Origin: Bacteroidota bacterium
GTDB taxonomy: Bacteria > Bacteroidota > Bacteroidia > Bacteroidales > F082
DNA length: 64,000 bases
Assembly (NCBI GenBank): GCA_014382445.1
Contig: JACNJS010000015.1
Span: 2,298-66,297, forward strand
Reading direction: 5' to 3'
A model generated the notes under the pieces. It was not told the origin of the DNA, did no database searches, and saw nothing but the letters and a program-made list of their open reading frames with translations. Of this stretch, positions 52,719 through 61,006 are shown in pieces (positions within the stretch are counted from its first letter, which is position 1; each line of letters starts with the position of its first letter). Both the position numbers and the translations under genes were made by a program.

Positions 52719-55607
52719 ATGTTACTTAACAGAATCTTATATAGCGGATTTATATCGAGCATTATTATGTTAATATTATGCTTGTCATCCATTTCATCCT
52801 CAGGTATTGAAAACAATAACACAATAAACGACTCTGCCAATATCCCATCGTTTTATATTCGCATCGGTGATAGCAATAGTGCCCAATGCAAATATCAGGA
52901 TGCTGACAAAGCTTACCAAAAGGCAAAGGAATTAATTATTATTAACGGCACTGGAAGTGAAAAAGCAAATATTTATTATCTGCTTGCCAGCAATTATTAT
53001 AACTGGAGTAAGTACATCGAATCCAGGCAATATTATGAAAAGGCCAAAGATGAATTTGAAGGATTAAAAGACAAAAAAGGCGTAGCCAGTTCTCTAAACG
53101 GTCTTTCGGCAATTGCTTCAAACTTTGGTGATTACGAGCTCGCAATTGGCCACATGCAGCGCGCTCGCGATATTTATATTGAAATTGAAGATCCGAAAAG
53201 TTTAGCACGCACAACACTCGGGCTTGGTGTTATTTTTGAGAGTTGGGGTAAATACGAAAGAGCTTTAGCATATTACCAGCAGGTCTACAAAGATTTTAAA
53301 GAAGATAATAACAAGATGCAGGAAATAAATATACTACTTCATATTGGAGATGTATTTTTAAAACAGAATGAATTTATTCAGGCATTAGATTACTTCAAAC
53401 AAGCAATAATGCTTGAAAATGAGGCTCCTAACAAAAAGTTGCTTTCAATTGGTTATAGTAATTTGGGAGAAACATATTTTGCTTTGAAGGAATATGATAC
53501 AGCCCTGTATTTTCAGGAAAAAGCTCTTGCCATTAAATATGAAGTTGGTGATAAAAAACGAATTGCAGTTTCTTTATTAAACATTGGAAAAATATATTTT
53601 GCACTCAATGATGTTAAATTAGCTGAAGAAAATATATTGAAATGCTTACATTTAGCCAACGAATCCAGTTTAAAAGAAATTGAAATGGAGTCAATGCTGA
53701 TGCTCTCGAAAATTAATGAAAAAAAATATAACTATAAAAAATCCTACGATTTCTTAAAACAGTATATTGAGCTTAAAGATCAGGTTTTTGATTTAAAAAG
53801 TCAGGCAATGATAAATGATCTTTCTGTAAAATACGAAGCGGAGAGATTTGAAAAAGAAAATGAAATATTAAGGCAAAAAGATGCTATTACCACACTCGAG
53901 CTGGAAAGGGAAAAAGATACAAAATTATTCACGACAATATTTTTACTATTTATTATTGTTATTGCGGTTACTGTAATTTTCTTTATTAATTCCCGAACGA
54001 AACAGAGTAAAAAAAACTATTCAATTTTAGCTAAGAAAAACAAAGAAATAACTTATCAAAAAGAGAAGCTCGGTGATTTAAATAAGGAGCTGGTGTACAG
54101 CCGGGAGCAATACAGGAGCATTGTAGAAAATGCTACTATCGGGATGTACCAGACTCTCCCAAATGGCAAAATAAAATTTGCTAATATGGGTCTTATCAAC
54201 ATGCTTGGTTATAATACTTTATCAGAATTAAAAAACATAAACCTCAATAAAACCAACAAAAACCGACAATCATTTATAAATTTTGTAGAAGAAAATCAGG
54301 TAGTTTCAGGTCGGGAAGACATCTGGACACGGCACGACGGCACTAGCATGTTTGTAAATGAAAGCGCCTGGATTGTAAAAGATAATATGGGCCAAACAAT
54401 GCATTATGAAGGAATTGTAGAAGATATTTCAAAACGAAAAGAGGCTGAACTAGCTTTAAAAAAATCGGAAAAGGAGTTACAAAGTATAAATAATATCCTT
54501 CAGGAAAAAAATAAAGAATTGGAGAAGGCTAAAAACGAGGCTATTGCTGCCAATGAAATTAAGAGCCTGTTTATTGCCAAAGTCAGTCACGAAATACGAA
54601 CACCAATGAATTCAATAATTGGGTTTTCTGAGCTGCTATCGAAAATTGTAGCCGATAAGAAGCAACTATCGCATATTAATGCAATTAAAGCGAGCAGCAA
54701 AAGCTTACTTACTTTAATAAATGATATTCTCGACCTTTCAAAAATTCAGGCCGGAGAGCTCGATATAGTTTATGAACCTATGTCACTTAATAGTTTGACG
54801 CAGGAAATAGAACAGGTTTTCAATCTAAGCTTTAAGGATAAAAAACTCGATTTCATAACTAAAATTAACAGGAATGTCCCTGAAAGGGTTTTACTCGATA
54901 AAGTAAGGATCAGACAGGTGTTATTTAACCTTATCGGAAATTCAGTAAAATTTACTGATGAAGGTAGTATAACTTTGGTAATACATGGAAAACCTAAAAG
55001 CAAGGATTCAATAGATCTCTTAATCTCAATTACCGACACAGGTATTGGCATTCCAAAAGCAGAACAGGAAACTATTTTTGAAGCATTTAAGCAAAGCAAA
55101 TTCTCTAATTCAAAATCTCCCACCGGGACAGGTCTCGGCTTAAGTATTTCGAAGCGGCTTGTGGAAGCAATGGGTGGATGGATAAAACTTGAAAGTCAAC
55201 CAGGCAAAGGCAGTAGTTTCTCGATATTAATTCCTGATATTGATATAGCAACAGATGAAACAGATATTTCTAAAAAAACCCTCCATGGAATCGAAGATAT
55301 GGCATGGAATGAATCGTATAAAGTCCCGTTTATTGATAAGGACTATATTTTGAAAATAGACATTAATATCAAGCAAGAACTCATAAACGAGTTTAAACAT
55401 AAATGGGAAATATTAAATACTAACCATGTAATAAATGAAATTGTTTCTTTTGCCGAGAGTTTACTTTTATTTGCCAAAAGCAAAAATGATCCGGTGTTAA
55501 TTAATTACTGTGAAAACTTATTATTTTCCTCTCACAATTTTGATATCGAAAACATTGATAAACTGATAAAAGCCTTTGGAGATTCTCTTAATTTTAAAGA
55601 AGTATAA
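52719..55607 (+). CDS. TPR-containing membrane sensor histidine kinase
   Basis: A 962-residue kinase. A signal peptide precedes a periplasmic tetratricopeptide array (about 60-370) with repeats such as ALAYYQQVYKDF and ALDYFKQAIML. A coiled linker leads to the membrane helix (about 403-424, FLLFIIVIAVTVIFF). A PAS domain (about 460-575) and another coiled coil lead to HisKA with phospho-acceptor His624 in SHEIRTPMNSIIGFSELL, and an ATPase domain (725-845) with N-box NLIGNSVKFTD and DTGIGIP. The last 100 residues may be an HPt-like helical bundle but lack a clear motif. A kinase with a receiver domain follows 20 bases downstream. Confidence 0.92.
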   Translation: MLLNRILYSGFISSIIMLILCLSSISSSGIENNNTINDSANIPSFYIRIGDSNSAQCKYQDADKAYQKAKELIIINGTGSEKANIYYLLASNYYNWSKYIESRQYYEKAKDEFEGLKDKKGVASSLNGLSAIASNFGDYELAIGHMQRARDIYIEIEDPKSLARTTLGLGVIFESWGKYERALAYYQQVYKDFKEDNNKMQEINILLHIGDVFLKQNEFIQALDYFKQAIMLENEAPNKKLLSIGYSNLGETYFALKEYDTALYFQEKALAIKYEVGDKKRIAVSLLNIGKIYFALNDVKLAEENILKCLHLANESSLKEIEMESMLMLSKINEKKYNYKKSYDFLKQYIELKDQVFDLKSQAMINDLSVKYEAERFEKENEILRQKDAITTLELEREKDTKLFTTIFLLFIIVIAVTVIFFINSRTKQSKKNYSILAKKNKEITYQKEKLGDLNKELVYSREQYRSIVENATIGMYQTLPNGKIKFANMGLINMLGYNTLSELKNINLNKTNKNRQSFINFVEENQVVSGREDIWTRHDGTSMFVNESAWIVKDNMGQTMHYEGIVEDISKRKEAELALKKSEKELQSINNILQEKNKELEKAKNEAIAANEIKSLFIAKVSHEIRTPMNSIIGFSELLSKIVADKKQLSHINAIKASSKSLLTLINDILDLSKIQAGELDIVYEPMSLNSLTQEIEQVFNLSFKDKKLDFITKINRNVPERVLLDKVRIRQVLFNLIGNSVKFTDEGSITLVIHGKPKSKDSIDLLISITDTGIGIPKAEQETIFEAFKQSKFSNSKSPTGTGLGLSISKRLVEAMGGWIKLESQPGKGSSFSILIPDIDIATDETDISKKTLHGIEDMAWNESYKVPFIDKDYILKIDINIKQELINEFKHKWEILNTNHVINEIVSFAESLLLFAKSKNDPVLINYCENLLFSSHNFDIENIDKLIKAFGDSLNFKEV

Positions 55608-55627
55608 TCATCAAAACCAATAGCCCT

Positions 55628-56785
55628 ATGAAAGAGACAAATGAAAAAATACTAATTGTTGATGATGTTTCAAAAAATATACAGATACTTGGGAACATTC
55701 TTTCTCAAAAACATTATCAAATTGCATATGCCAATAACGGACAACAGGCATTGGATATTTGCAATGTACAAAAATTTGATTTGATATTGCTCGATATAAT
55801 GATGCCCGGAATAGATGGTTACGAAGTATGCAAACATCTTAAAGAAAATCCTGCAACAAGCGAAATCCCTATTATTTTTTTAACGGCAAAAGCCGATATG
55901 GACAGCATCATAAAGGGATTCGAAAAAGGCGGACAAGATTACATAACAAAACCATTTAATGCTGCTGAACTACTTGCAAGGGTTAACACACACTTGCTAA
56001 TTAAACGACAAAGGGAACGTTTAAAATTAATGAATAACCATTTGGAAGATCTTGTTAGAGAACGGACTTTGGAATTAGAAACAGCAAATCATCAGCTTAG
56101 CGTTCTCGACCAAGCAAAAAGTAATTTTTTGTCACTTATCAGCCATGAAATACGAACTCCGTTAAATGGCGTTATCGGACTAACTGAATTATTAGACCAA
56201 ACTAATATTGATAGTGATCAAAAAGAATACCTTAATTACCTAAAGGATGTTTCAGCTCGTTTGATGAAATTTAGTGATACTGCATTGTTAATTACTACCT
56301 TAAAAATAAACAAATACTTACCCGAAATATTACTGGTGTCGGTTCATCAACTTATTAATGATGCTATAAGCGAATTTATTGAAACCCATAGTAATTCAAC
56401 ATTGCAGATAAAAAACAACATGCCTGCAGAAACTTTATTAGCACAGGTTGATTCGGATTTAATACGGACGTGCTTTTCAATAATTATTGATAATTCGGCA
56501 AGATTTGCAGGAGAGAAGGCACAACTTGAAATTTCTGCCCATATATTAGAAGATTCTATTTTGCTCAAGTTTTGTGATAATGGGCCCGGCTTTTCAAAAG
56601 CAGCATTAGATCATTTATTTGAACTTTTTTCTGCCGGTGATATATTACATGCAGAGGGGACCGGTTTAGGCCTTGCGGCAGCCAAATTAATCCTCGATGC
56701 ACATGAAGGAACTATAGATATTAAAAATTCTGATACTGGTGGAGCGGAGATTACAATAAAACTAAAGTATAATTCAATTGGGTAA
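55628..56785 (+). CDS. Receiver domain fused to histidine kinase
   Basis: A 385-residue cytoplasmic protein. Residues 7-125 form a receiver with ILIVDDVSKN and phospho-acceptor Asp56 (DLILLDIMMPGIDGY). A coiled coil (130-160) connects to HisKA with His173 (LISHEIRTPLNGVIGLTELL), then a short ATPase domain (about 280-385; DNGPGFSKAALDHLF, GTGLGLAAAKLI). No output domain is present. The N-terminal receiver may be phosphorylated by the upstream TPR kinase, which lies 20 bases away in the same operon, making a phosphorelay that continues elsewhere. Confidence 0.9.
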   Translation: MKETNEKILIVDDVSKNIQILGNILSQKHYQIAYANNGQQALDICNVQKFDLILLDIMMPGIDGYEVCKHLKENPATSEIPIIFLTAKADMDSIIKGFEKGGQDYITKPFNAAELLARVNTHLLIKRQRERLKLMNNHLEDLVRERTLELETANHQLSVLDQAKSNFLSLISHEIRTPLNGVIGLTELLDQTNIDSDQKEYLNYLKDVSARLMKFSDTALLITTLKINKYLPEILLVSVHQLINDAISEFIETHSNSTLQIKNNMPAETLLAQVDSDLIRTCFSIIIDNSARFAGEKAQLEISAHILEDSILLKFCDNGPGFSKAALDHLFELFSAGDILHAEGTGLGLAAAKLILDAHEGTIDIKNSDTGGAEITIKLKYNSIG

Positions 56786-56830
56786 ATCAAGAGGTAATAG
56801 TAAGTAATTTTAACAATTTTCCAGCCTGAA

Positions 56831-58246
56831 TTACTTTCCCCTACCCTGCAACACTATTAAAATTGTGTATATCAATATTTTAAAGTCCATGGCAAGAGAC
56901 ATATTCTCCAGGTATAATATATCGTATTGCAGTCTTTCTACCATCTCGTCAATAGTTGAGGCATAACCAAATTTAACCTGACCCCACGAAGTTATTCCGG
57001 GTTTTATTTTCATCAACAAACGGTAAGGTGGAGCTTTTTTCACAATTTGATCAATATAGAACTTACGTTCAGGTCTTGGCCCCACAAGCGACATCTCTCC
57101 TTTTAGGACGGTATAAAACTGAGGTATTTCATCTATTCGCACTTTTCGTAAATACCTGCCAAAGGGTGTAATCCTTGCATCTGTATCTGACGACAATTGG
57201 GGTCCATCAATTTCAGCATCGCTATACATCGACCTGAATTTATGCATCATAAAAGGTTTGCCCCTTCTCCCTATCCGTTCCTGAGAAAATAATATCGGAC
57301 CCGGAGAAGATATTTTTACCCCTATTGCGGTGAATATATATATCGGGAGTAGCAAAATCATGGCCATTAACGAAACAATTATATCGAAAACTCTTTTTAT
57401 TGTTTGCTGCCAGGCAGGCATTAAATCAGGTGAAATTTCAATCAGGGGGGTGTGAAAGATGCCCGAAACTTTAACAGAACCAAAGATAATATCCTGCATT
57501 AATGGTATTACCTTTATTAATACGTTCGTAGTTTCCAGTTCGATAATTATTCTTTCTACAGTACTAATCTCCGACCTTTCAATCGCAATAATAACCTCTT
57601 CAATCTGATAATCTATAATAATTTTATTTAGGTCCTTATAAGCTCCAAGATGTGGCATATATTGATCTATTTTAAAATGTTCAAAGTCGTGAACATTAAC
57701 AAAACCAACAAACTTGTTTCCAGAAGAAAGCTCCTGCCCTGTAATATCATTATAAACTTTTACAGCATTACCATTACTTCCAACAATAACAGTGTTAAAG
57801 CCAATTTTTCCCGAATGAATCCTCCTTACAGTAACTGTTGTTATTACTAACCTGAAGCTATATGTTAAAATAAATTGAAACAAAAACAAAGCAACAAACG
57901 ACTGATAATAAGATTTATATGTTAATATTACATCGTCAAGTATGAGGACAAAGAAAATTACTGTAACGCCTATTAATGTAACAAAGAAGGTTTGACCAAG
58001 CTCTTTAAGTCGTGCTTTACGGTAAATTCGACGATAGGAACCAATAACAATATATAATGTTAACCAAAAAAAAGGTACAATTAAAATACCAAGCCAGAAC
58101 TTCTGATCATCCCAAACAGTGTCAAAATGTGAAAAAACAGTAGTATCCTCAGTATATTTACGATAAATATAAAACAAACTCCATGCTGCTGCTGCTGCGA
58201 TCCAGTCGAAAAAAACATATTTTGTAACCTGTAGCCGTCTATTCAT
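56831..58246 (-). CDS. Polyprenyl-phosphate sugar-1-phosphate transferase (exopolysaccharide initiation)
   Basis: A 471-residue membrane enzyme that loads the first sugar onto undecaprenyl phosphate. Four N-terminal membrane helices (about 10-30, 45-65, 85-105, 115-135) precede a CoA-binding-like region (about 150-270). The C-terminal bacterial sugar-transferase domain has KRVFDIIVSLMAMILLLPIY, SPGPILFSQERIGRRGKPFM, FRSMYSDAE and SLVGPRPERKFYI. It belongs to the WbaP/WcaJ group. The lipoprotein gene lies 6 bases upstream. The sugar specificity is not visible. Confidence 0.93.
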   Translation of the reverse strand: MNRRLQVTKYVFFDWIAAAAAWSLFYIYRKYTEDTTVFSHFDTVWDDQKFWLGILIVPFFWLTLYIVIGSYRRIYRKARLKELGQTFFVTLIGVTVIFFVLILDDVILTYKSYYQSFVALFLFQFILTYSFRLVITTVTVRRIHSGKIGFNTVIVGSNGNAVKVYNDITGQELSSGNKFVGFVNVHDFEHFKIDQYMPHLGAYKDLNKIIIDYQIEEVIIAIERSEISTVERIIIELETTNVLIKVIPLMQDIIFGSVKVSGIFHTPLIEISPDLMPAWQQTIKRVFDIIVSLMAMILLLPIYIFTAIGVKISSPGPILFSQERIGRRGKPFMMHKFRSMYSDAEIDGPQLSSDTDARITPFGRYLRKVRIDEIPQFYTVLKGEMSLVGPRPERKFYIDQIVKKAPPYRLLMKIKPGITSWGQVKFGYASTIDEMVERLQYDILYLENMSLAMDFKILIYTILIVLQGRGK

Positions 58247-58252
58247 ATACTA

Positions 58253-59203
58253 TTACCTATATACTATTTTAATATTATCCAGTAATATTTGAGCTTCTGA
58301 AGATGCATTTTCCAATCCGGTTCTAAAAATTATTTTATAGTCAATTGCCATTGGATGTAATGAAAGATTTGCTCCCAAATTTATATATATTTTTTTCCAC
58401 TCATCACATTGGTTCAGAATTAACAAATCTTTTTCAATAACTTCATAATTATCACGAATTAACAATCCAACCATAATATAATTATTCGTTTTAAAGTTCA
58501 GCTCCATTATTATAACAGTTCCGGGAGTTTGAGTTTCAAAACTATTAAACGAATTTCCGCCATATTCTTTTTTATCGAAAGTTAAATTAATAACCCCTGA
58601 ATACCTCGAATCAGGACTTAAAAATGCAATAGGATTATTTTCGGGCACAGTACGTTTAATAACTGTATCACTCCATGTAGTACTTTCAATTGATAGGCCG
58701 GGTTGTTCAAAATCTTCCATCCATGCAAAATTAACCGTACCAAGATATGAGGTAGTTAAGTTGCCTAAGGGCTGTACAGTACCACGAATAAAATCAAATT
58801 CTTCAAAAATAATTGGTTCATAAAACGGGTATGGCACCCTGGTGCTCGAAATTCCATTCAATTTTATACCAGGCCTTATTTCGAGCTTATGTTTACCTTC
58901 GGCTAAAACCGGAAAAACGGCAGGTAACGAATCATTTTCAGGAAACTCAAATACTCCTAACAACCCATCATCAACATAAACCCAAATATCAATAATATCA
59001 CTGGAATTAGTCCCTTCTTCAGGATAATATGTGTTTAAATTAATCGCTTGAATGCTGATGTAAGCAGGAACAGTTTGATCACCTTCAAACTTATAACACC
59101 CCGTAACTGCATAAAGGCTAACTAGCAACAAACCAACTGAAAAATAGTATAATTTCGATCCTATTCTCAACTTTAAATTTCTTATGTTTCTTATAACGAA
59201 CAA
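58253..59203 (-). CDS. Hypothetical lipoprotein
   Basis: A 316-residue protein starting at a TTG at 59203; a TTG at 59170 would give a more compact signal peptide ending AVTGC (lipidated Cys36 in the longer numbering). The mature protein is beta-rich with many aromatic and acidic residues and no recognised domain. It includes a VYVDDGLLGVFEFPEN stretch and a C-terminal part like carbohydrate-binding beta-sandwiches (DNIKIVYR end). It is 6 bases upstream of the sugar transferase and 31 bases after the oxidoreductase, so it probably belongs to the same envelope-glycan operon. I do not recognise the family. Confidence 0.65.
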   Translation of the reverse strand: MFVIRNIRNLKLRIGSKLYYFSVGLLLVSLYAVTGCYKFEGDQTVPAYISIQAINLNTYYPEEGTNSSDIIDIWVYVDDGLLGVFEFPENDSLPAVFPVLAEGKHKLEIRPGIKLNGISSTRVPYPFYEPIIFEEFDFIRGTVQPLGNLTTSYLGTVNFAWMEDFEQPGLSIESTTWSDTVIKRTVPENNPIAFLSPDSRYSGVINLTFDKKEYGGNSFNSFETQTPGTVIIMELNFKTNNYIMVGLLIRDNYEVIEKDLLILNQCDEWKKIYINLGANLSLHPMAIDYKIIFRTGLENASSEAQILLDNIKIVYR

Positions 59204-59234
59204 TTGAAATTGTTATTGTTATCAGGTTAATTTT

Positions 59235-60221
59235 TTACAAAACCGGAGACGAATTGTCGATTTTTTCCATAATCATATGGGCTACATTTAAAGCATTATA
59301 TCCATCTTCGATAGTAACGGTAGGGCTTGTATTATTTAGTATCGAATCTTTAAAACTTTTTAATTCCTCAACAATTGCATTAATATTTTCAACCTGAGGC
59401 TTATCAAAATAAATTCTGCGTTTCTTTTTTTGTGGACCAAGGTCGATTATCATTGCCATGGGATCATCCGGTATAGTTTCCACTTCCTCCATTTTAATAA
59501 TTTCAGCAACTTTTTCAAGAAAATCAACGGTAATGTATGCATCACGCTGGAAGAATCTGATTTTCCTCATATTCTTTAAAGAAATACGACTTGCAGTAAG
59601 GTTAGCGACAGCGCCATTTTCAAATTCAATGCGCGCATTTGCAATATCGGGTGTGTCGCTTACAACATTCACTCCGCTGGCATGTACATTTTTAACTTTC
59701 GAATTAATAACGTGCAAAATAATATCTATATCATGTATCATTAAATCGAGTACAACCGGCACATCGGTACCTCTTGGATTAAAATGTGCCAGGCGATGGC
59801 TTTCAATAAACATAGGATTATCCAAGGCATGATGAGCTGCCATAAATGCCGGATTAAATCTTTCCACATGGCCTACCTGCACTTTTACATTAACCTTAGC
59901 TGCATATTCAATTAAAGCGCGTGCTTCTGCAGGTGTTGTTACAATTGGCTTTTCAATAAAAACATGTTTTAAGTTTTCTAAGGCACTCTTTGCACTTGTA
60001 AAATGGGATACAGTTGGTGTAACAATATCAACTACATCAACAGCTTCTACTAATTCCGATACGTTATCAAAGCCCTTGATGCCAAATTCCTGCTCAACTT
60101 CCTGAACCCGCGAAACATCGGTATCATAAAATCCAACCAGCTCGTACCCTTCAATCTCTTTAATACACTTTATGTGGATTTTACCTAAATGGCCTACACC
60201 TAATACCCCTATTTTTAGCAT
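59235..60221 (-). CDS. Gfo/Idh/MocA family NAD(P)-dependent oxidoreductase
   Basis: A 328-residue enzyme from the ATG at 60221; an upstream frame start at 60263 would add 14 residues that overlap the divergent pcm promoter. The N-terminal dinucleotide loop is GVLGVGHLGKIHI, the catalytic EKPIVTTP is present, and HVERFNPAF with LDLMIHDIDIILH carries the typical Lys/Asp-His set. The family acts on sugars, nucleotide sugars or inositol. It is at the head of an operon with the lipoprotein and sugar-transferase genes, so a role in making an envelope sugar is likely. The exact substrate is unknown. Confidence 0.88.
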   Translation of the reverse strand: MLKIGVLGVGHLGKIHIKCIKEIEGYELVGFYDTDVSRVQEVEQEFGIKGFDNVSELVEAVDVVDIVTPTVSHFTSAKSALENLKHVFIEKPIVTTPAEARALIEYAAKVNVKVQVGHVERFNPAFMAAHHALDNPMFIESHRLAHFNPRGTDVPVVLDLMIHDIDIILHVINSKVKNVHASGVNVVSDTPDIANARIEFENGAVANLTASRISLKNMRKIRFFQRDAYITVDFLEKVAEIIKMEEVETIPDDPMAMIIDLGPQKKKRRIYFDKPQVENINAIVEELKSFKDSILNNTSPTVTIEDGYNALNVAHMIMEKIDNSSPVL

Positions 60222-60269
60222 GATTGAAACTTTTTGGCAAAAGTAATCCTTTCTTGCGGTCAATATTGC

Positions 60270-60277
60270 TATTTTCG
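60270..60277 (+). promoter_or_regulatory. -7 element of pcm
   Basis: TATTTTCG is one base from the consensus and lies 31 bases before the ATG at 60308, supporting that start. Confidence 0.4.
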
Positions 60278-60307
60278 CACAAAAAAGTGGGTGAAAAATT
60301 TAACTCT

Positions 60308-60955
60308 ATGGTTGACTCTTATCGTCATAAAGGAATGCGGAAAAAACTTGTTGAAAGTATAAGAGGAAAAGGCATTTCAAACGAAAGCATACTTGATGCT
60401 ATTAATAAAATACCCCGACATCTGTTTTTGGATTCATCTTTCCTGGAGTTTGCATATGATGATACACCATTCCCAATAGGTTCAGGGCAAACAATTTCTC
60501 AGCCTTATACCGTTGCGTTTCAAACAGAAATATTAGATGTTTCAAAAGGTCACAAAGTGCTTGAAATAGGATCAGGTTCGGGATATCAGGCATGTGTGCT
60601 TGAAGAAATGGGTGCTAAAGTTTACAGCATCGAGCGTCAAAAAAAATTATATCAAAAAACTAAAGAATTCATCAGCAGTTTAGGGTATAAAATCAGATTT
60701 TTTTATGGGGATGGTAATAAGGGCATTCCTTCTTTTGCTCCCTACGACAGGATTTTAATAACAGCTGCTGCCCCTGAAATTTCAGATGAATTATTACAAC
60801 AACTTAAACCAGGTGGCAAACTTGTTGCACCCATAGGTACTGGTGATGTTCAAACGATGATCAGAATAACAAAACAATCAGACAATAATATAATTAAAGA
60901 AAATTTCGGTGCGTTCAGGTTTGTTCCTATGTTACGTAACAAGGCGGATGATTAA
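60308..60955 (+). CDS. pcm: Protein-L-isoaspartate O-methyltransferase
   Basis: A 215-residue enzyme that methylates isoaspartyl residues for repair of aged proteins. From the ATG at 60308 it has the usual Pcm length; the longer frame from a TTG at 60224 overlaps the divergent gene's promoter zone. The S-adenosylmethionine loop is VLEIGSGSGYQACVLEEMG, preceded by GSGQTISQPYTVA, the PIMT signature, and followed by YDRILITAAAPEI and LKPGGKLVAPIG. It is divergent from the oxidoreductase gene. The C25 protease starts 51 bases downstream. Confidence 0.95.
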   Translation: MVDSYRHKGMRKKLVESIRGKGISNESILDAINKIPRHLFLDSSFLEFAYDDTPFPIGSGQTISQPYTVAFQTEILDVSKGHKVLEIGSGSGYQACVLEEMGAKVYSIERQKKLYQKTKEFISSLGYKIRFFYGDGNKGIPSFAPYDRILITAAAPEISDELLQQLKPGGKLVAPIGTGDVQTMIRITKQSDNNIIKENFGAFRFVPMLRNKADD

Positions 60956-60966
60956 TTCGATTCTTA

Positions 60967-60974
60967 TATATTTG
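60967..60974 (+). promoter_or_regulatory. -7 element of the C25 protease gene
   Basis: TATATTTG matches the consensus 32 bases before the ATG at 61007. The -33 element is not clear. Confidence 0.5.
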
Positions 60975-61006
60975 CTTCTGTCAATATTTAATTAATTAGT
61001 CAAAAA

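Noticed and set aside
56790-56835. Possible two-way terminator between the receiver-kinase and sugar-transferase genes
   Set aside because: The complementary AAGTAATT and AATTACTT arms are far apart and overlap the stop codon, so the fold is weak.
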